Assembly: GCA_934716785.1 (NCBI GenBank)
Contig: CAKUYM010000142.1
Span: 1 to 10,189, forward strand
Direction: 5' to 3'
DNA length: 10,189 nucleotides
DNA from: an uncultured Bacteroides sp.
GTDB taxonomy: Bacteria; Bacteroidota; Bacteroidia; Bacteroidales; Bacteroidaceae
Below, piece after piece: positions 6,718 to 10,189 of the stretch. Below the pieces are notes generated by a model. The model ran no database searches. It was not told the DNA's origin and saw nothing but the letters and a program-made list of their open reading frames with translations. How positions within the stretch are numbered: the first letter of the stretch is position 1; every line of letters starts with the position of its first letter. A program made the translations under genes and the position numbers.

Positions 6718-7536
6718 ATGTATCTGACAAGTATGAGCCAGGAGGAACTGTATGCCGAAGCGCGTAAAGACTTCATTGCAATATCAACCCAAATGAGCAT
6801 GTTTATAGACAAAGTTCGTAAGAAAGCAGCGATGACGAGTCCATTTCCTGTGGCGCCCCAGCGTATGACTATCACCACTACCCGAAGAAATGTATGGACG
6901 CTGGAGGGGAGATACAATTCTTATATGCATGCTTTGGGATTTCAAGCTTACGCTCCAGTCATTGGTTCTTCAAGCAATGGCTATATCCAAATAACAGGTT
7001 TAAAGTCCTCAAATATAATAATGCATTACACGGCACACTTCATGCAACGATACAAAGAGCGCTACATTGATCATTATCAAATAGACCTCAAAGGAGAAAG
7101 TTTGTACGATTACTTTACGCATAATAATCCGGATGTATTGTATACTCGCAAGAACAATGGCGGTTATTTCATTGTTTCCGACCATGGCATCGCTGTAGCC
7201 GAGTTTAGTGACGAACGAAAGCTCATGACCCATATCACTTTTCTGGGAGATGATGAACTGACTCTGAGGAAACAACTCATCTATGATGAAGAGATTAGAA
7301 TCTATAAAGGGGTACTTGAACTGCAACGGTTAAAATTGAGAAAACAAAAGGATGACATCATCACAATCTGGAATATCGCAAAGAAGCACCATGCAGGTTT
7401 TGAAATGGTGAAGCGTTGGTATAAGTGGAATGGAGTGGAAATACCCGAAGATGTGCTTCATCAATACATTGAGTGCATTGAGAAGTATCATGTACAATCG
7501 CTTGACAAACTATGCAAGCTTATATCACAGATTTAA
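6718..7536 (+). CDS. Protein of unknown function next to the R-M cassette
   Basis: I do not recognise this 272-residue protein. It has no signal peptide or membrane segment and looks soluble and cytoplasmic. Counted from ATG 6718, visible features are a helical N-terminal part (to ~40), a basic TTTRR patch (53-57), a striking HYTAHFMQRYKERYIDHY segment (103-120) rich in His, Arg and Tyr, a probable beta region with GGYFIVSDHGIAVAE (148-162) and MTHITFLG (170-177), a charged, possibly coiled-coil helix (193-214), and a helical C-terminal end with KRWYKWNGVEIPEDVL (232-247). ATG 6664 would add 18 residues but begins six bases after the HTCS fragment breaks off; 6718 fits the candidate promoter better. 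It lies between two gene fragments, so it is probably mobile cargo. No function is proposed. Confidence 0.7.
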   Translation: MYLTSMSQEELYAEARKDFIAISTQMSMFIDKVRKKAAMTSPFPVAPQRMTITTTRRNVWTLEGRYNSYMHALGFQAYAPVIGSSSNGYIQITGLKSSNIIMHYTAHFMQRYKERYIDHYQIDLKGESLYDYFTHNNPDVLYTRKNNGGYFIVSDHGIAVAEFSDERKLMTHITFLGDDELTLRKQLIYDEEIRIYKGVLELQRLKLRKQKDDIITIWNIAKKHHAGFEMVKRWYKWNGVEIPEDVLHQYIECIEKYHVQSLDKLCKLISQI

Positions 7537-7541
7537 TAGAG

Positions 7542-7568
7542 GTGGGAAAACTGATTTTCCTACTGTTT
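7542..7568 (+). terminator. Probable intrinsic terminator after the unknown gene
   Basis: GTGGGAAAA (7542-7550) pairs with TTTTCCTAC (7555-7563) through a 9-bp stem with one G-T pair and the loop CTGA, followed by TGTTTT. It begins six bases after the stop codon at 7534-7536. The stem is modest and the T tract short. Confidence 0.5.
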
Positions 7569-7637
7569 TCGGCCTATACTCTTAGAGATTAAGTGGCTGA
7601 TTATTGGTTGTTATAAGCCAAGTGCTATCTGCAAAAT

Positions 7638-7657
7638 ACGTTTTTCTTGAAAAACGT
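7638..7657. repeat. Inverted repeat ACGTTTTT-CTTG-AAAAACGT
   Basis: This is a perfect 8-bp stem with a 4-base loop, about 30 bases before the point where the ATPase remnant begins. Neither side is followed by a strong T tract, so terminator use is doubtful. It may be a trace of the element that delivered this DNA. Confidence 0.4.
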
Positions 7658-7690
7658 GCTTTATAAAGAACACTCCTTTCAGATTAAAAA

Positions 7691-7900
7691 TTTTTGGCAT
7701 ATAAAAACGGGAAAGCTTATGGCTTTCAGGTTTGCTATGAACTGAATGACATGAACCTGAAACGTGAATTGTACGGATTTGAACTGGAAAATGTGATGCT
7801 CGAAAAGAAGACCCTGCTTACTTACAACCAGAAGGAAACTTATGGGGATATTGAAGTTGTTCCCTTTTGGGAATGGGTTATGTCACCACCTTTCACATAG
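7691..7900 (+). pseudogene. 3' remnant of a DUF4143-type AAA ATPase gene
   Basis: The open frame encodes FLAYKNGKAYGFQVCYELND, a middle ELYGFELENVMLEKK, then LLTYNQKETYGDIEVVPFWEWVM. This pattern is what I know from the C-terminal nuclease-like part of Bacteroidetes ATPases with an AAA domain plus DUF4143. No ATG is present; the frame has a stop at 7685-7687 just before the homology begins, and only TTG 7694 could start it. The ~350 upstream residues of the family (P-loop, arginine finger) are missing. Family-like sequence ends at about 7882, after which the frame runs into the antisense of the HTCS gene (SPPFT, stop 7898-7900). It is a leftover, not a working gene. The family call is from memory of the pattern. 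Confidence 0.6.
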
Positions 7901-10189
7901 TCTTTCGGCAATATCCCGAATTGCTTCTGGAAGCAGCGTGCGAAGTATGAAGGATTATTAAATCCTACGATGTAGCAGACTTCGTTAATCCGATACTCCC
8001 CTTCGCGCAAAAGTTCTCCCGCAGTTTTGAGCCGAATTAATCGGATATAATCATTGGGTGGCATTCCTGTCAACCCTTTTAGCTTGCGTTGCAGGTTAGA
8101 GCGGCTGATGCTCATTTCCTCCGCCAGCTTATCAATGGTAAACTCCTCATTGGTAAAGTTTCCGGTGATAATTTCATTGACCGTGTCCAGCCATTTCACA
8201 TCTGTCTTATTCATCAATGTCTGGTCATACGACATATTCGGCACGGTTGTAAAGTGATTGAACAACATACGTCTGTTTTCCAGCAGATTATTGATAGTGG
8301 CTTTCATATGGCTCAGAGAGAAAGGCTTCTCGATATAAGCGTCCGCGCCATAGTCAAGACCGGCAATTTTCGAATCGATACTGTCGAGTGCCGATAGTAG
8401 GATAAACGGAATATGGCAGAGCATATTGTCGGAACGGATAGATTTCAGCAGTTCGAACCCGTCCATGTCTGGCATCACAATGTCACTGATGATAAGGTCT
8501 ACTGTTGTCGTTTCGAGAGATTTCAGTGCTTCTTTGCCATTGGTGGCGGTATGGATGGTATATGTATTCCCTAAGTTTTTTGCCAGAAATTCGAGCATAT
8601 CCTTTGTGTCTTCTACGACAAGAAGGGAATAACCGGTAGAACCGCCTTCTTCTTCTAATGCGGGAACCTTGTCGGGCATGGAGGTAATGTTGGAACTGAT
8701 AGAGACGCTCTTTTCCAGATAAGGAATCTCGACACAGACTTCACATCCCTCCGTATATCCGGAATTGATATATACCTTTCCTTTATGCTTTTCCACCAAC
8801 AACTTAACGAGACTTAATCCGATTCCTACTCCGGAACCGTTATTATTCGTATTTCCTGCTTGGTAGAACGGTTCGAAAACCTTGCTGCATTCTTCCTGTG
8901 GAATTCCCGGACCGTCATCGCGTACACAAAGAGAGAGGGTACGTCCCTCTGTGGACAGATGTTCGTCGAGAATCACCATGATACGTGTACGGGCATATTT
9001 CATGGCATTGGTCAGCAGGTTACTGATAACTTTAGTCAATGCTTCCCGGTCTACGTTATATTTCAGATGCTCTTTCGGCAGCGAAACATTGAAAGAGATA
9101 CCCGTTAGCGAGATGGCCCGGAAACGCTCAACGACATCTTCTATCAACAGGTTTATATCCACCTCGTTAAATGAGAGTGCATATCCCTCCTTGTCCACTT
9201 TGCGGAAATCGAGCAGTTGCTTGATCAATTCCATCAGCCGGTTGGTATTTTTCTGTATGACAGACAGATTGCTTTCCACCTCGCTGTTCCACTCATGCGT
9301 CTCCAAAATTGCTTCCAAAGGAGCTTTTATCAGGCTTACGGGAGTTTTGATTTCATGCGCCACTTGCGTAAAGAACGTTATCTTGGACTGAAACAACTCT
9401 TGGTTCTTGATTTGATCCATCTCTTTCATTTTTCTTAATTTTACAGCTTGCTGTTTGCGCAGGTAGAGCTGTATCAAGAAATAAAGCAGTCCGCAGATGG
9501 CCAACAGATAGAAAATCTTGGCATAAACAGTTTTCCAAAGGGGTGGGAGGACTTCAATGTGCAGACAACAGTCGTCATTACTCCAGTATTCATCATTGTT
9601 GCTCGATTTCACACGGAAAGTATATTCTCCCGGTGGCAATTTGAGGAACGACACATTGTTTTTATCTGTGTAAACCCATTCCTTATGAATTCCGTCCATC
9701 TTGTAGGCATAGAGATTCTTGCCCGGAGCCACATAACTCAAACTTTCGAACATGATGTCGAACGACACTACCTGATAAGGAATGGTCACCTTTCCGCCAA
9801 GAGCAGGCATCCGTTTGCTTAGACTGACTTTGTCATCCGGGCTATGCATATATATGGCGGAAATGGAAGCGGTCGGCCTTACTTTATTGACGGATAATTT
9901 GAACGGATAGAAGCTGTTGAATCCGTTTACACCGCCAAAATAGAATTTGCCGTCACTGGCCTGCAGTGAGGATCGGAAGTTGAACTGATTGCTTTGCAGC
10001 CCGTCCTCGATCGTGTAGAGTTGCGCCCGTTTGTTTTGGGGCTCATAACGTATCAGCCCCCTGTTGGAAGAGAGCCAGTAGTTGCCTGATTGATCGTCCA
10101 GTATACCGTAAATGATATTGTTGGGAAGATTCTCCTGAGTGGAGAAATTTTCAAAGTTATCCTGTTCGTAATGATAACGGCAGATGCCT
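7840..10189 (-). CDS. Hybrid two-component system sensor/regulator (HTCS), N-terminus outside the window
   Basis: This single-protein sensor kinase and transcription factor controls polysaccharide-utilisation genes in Bacteroides. It senses a glycan fragment in the periplasm and binds DNA in the cytoplasm. The frame stays open to the right edge; 782 residues are visible, and the ATG at 9849 is internal. In order: the last beta-propeller (reg_prop) repeats with DGKFYFGGVNGFNSF; a Y_Y_Y domain (~140-213); one membrane helix (~222-243); HisKA with AHEIKTP, phospho-His 278; a HATPase with N394 in NLLTNAMKYA, DDGPGIP (424-430) and GVGIGLSLVK; a receiver (~521-640) with E526-D527, phospho-Asp 569 in SDIVMPDMDG and K621; and an AraC HTH (~663-765). 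All catalytic residues are present. The last 16 residues after DYVK are antisense to the ATPase remnant, so the natural C-terminus may have been replaced. The ligand cannot be told. Confidence 0.95.
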   Translation of the reverse strand, partial: GICRYHYEQDNFENFSTQENLPNNIIYGILDDQSGNYWLSSNRGLIRYEPQNKRAQLYTIEDGLQSNQFNFRSSLQASDGKFYFGGVNGFNSFYPFKLSVNKVRPTASISAIYMHSPDDKVSLSKRMPALGGKVTIPYQVVSFDIMFESLSYVAPGKNLYAYKMDGIHKEWVYTDKNNVSFLKLPPGEYTFRVKSSNNDEYWSNDDCCLHIEVLPPLWKTVYAKIFYLLAICGLLYFLIQLYLRKQQAVKLRKMKEMDQIKNQELFQSKITFFTQVAHEIKTPVSLIKAPLEAILETHEWNSEVESNLSVIQKNTNRLMELIKQLLDFRKVDKEGYALSFNEVDINLLIEDVVERFRAISLTGISFNVSLPKEHLKYNVDREALTKVISNLLTNAMKYARTRIMVILDEHLSTEGRTLSLCVRDDGPGIPQEECSKVFEPFYQAGNTNNNGSGVGIGLSLVKLLVEKHKGKVYINSGYTEGCEVCVEIPYLEKSVSISSNITSMPDKVPALEEEGGSTGYSLLVVEDTKDMLEFLAKNLGNTYTIHTATNGKEALKSLETTTVDLIISDIVMPDMDGFELLKSIRSDNMLCHIPFILLSALDSIDSKIAGLDYGADAYIEKPFSLSHMKATINNLLENRRMLFNHFTTVPNMSYDQTLMNKTDVKWLDTVNEIITGNFTNEEFTIDKLAEEMSISRSNLQRKLKGLTGMPPNDYIRLIRLKTAGELLREGEYRINEVCYIVGFNNPSYFARCFQKQFGILPKDYVKGGDITHSQKGTTSISP

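Noticed and set aside
8860..9822. Plus-strand open frames opposite the HTCS
   Set aside because: They are shadows of the HTCS coding strand with no domain resemblance.
7840..9849. HTCS as a complete 669-residue protein starting at ATG 9849
   Set aside because: The frame continues open to the right edge and encodes typical beta-propeller sensor sequence, so this ATG is internal.

Overview
The window looks like chromosomal DNA of a gut Bacteroides or close relative. The reasons are a GH31 glycosidase with accessory carbohydrate-binding domains, a hybrid two-component system (HTCS) of the polysaccharide-utilisation type, genes without Shine-Dalgarno sequences, and several TAnnTTTG boxes (the Bacteroidales -7 element). 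The first ~155 bases do not fit: they are about 69% G+C by hand count, against about 42% just downstream, and encode a fragment resembling a Firmicutes secreted beta-propeller. This looks like a chimeric join, probably an assembly or library artefact.

Layout, left to right. (1) 1-~160: foreign GC-rich coding fragment, open in the same frame as what follows. (2) ~161-2509, + strand: C-terminal part of a GH31 alpha-glycosidase with FN3, F5/8-type C (CBM32-like), dockerin-like and cohesin-like domains. Both GH31 catalytic acids would lie upstream of the join and are missing. A strong intrinsic terminator follows at 2573-2634. (3) 2874-3380, +: a RimJ/RimL-like GNAT acetyltransferase. (4) 3729-6502, +: a complete, AT-rich DpnII/MboI-type (GATC) restriction-modification operon in the order DpnM-like methyltransferase, DpnII/MboI-like endonuclease, DpnA-like methyltransferase. 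(5) 6492-7900: a scrap zone. It holds a C-terminal HTCS fragment (- strand), an intact gene of unknown function (+), and the 3' end of a DUF4143-type ATPase gene (+). (6) 7840-10189, -: a large HTCS running off the right edge.

How the genes work together. The three R-M genes form a self-contained defence unit: two methyltransferases protect GATC and the nuclease cuts unmodified GATC. The DpnA relative may protect incoming single-stranded DNA, as DpnA does in Streptococcus pneumoniae. The GH31 and the HTCS each fit glycan-utilisation loci, but nothing in the window links them directly. The HTCS fragment at 6531-6658 is an ungapped, ~89% identical copy of the 3' end of the HTCS at 7892-8019. 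Together with the ATPase fragment fused to the HTCS 3' end, it marks this stretch as a recombination-prone cassette site. No RNA genes, CRISPR arrays or intact insertion sequences were seen. The best candidates for new biology are the unknown gene at 6718-7536 and the mosaic around it.
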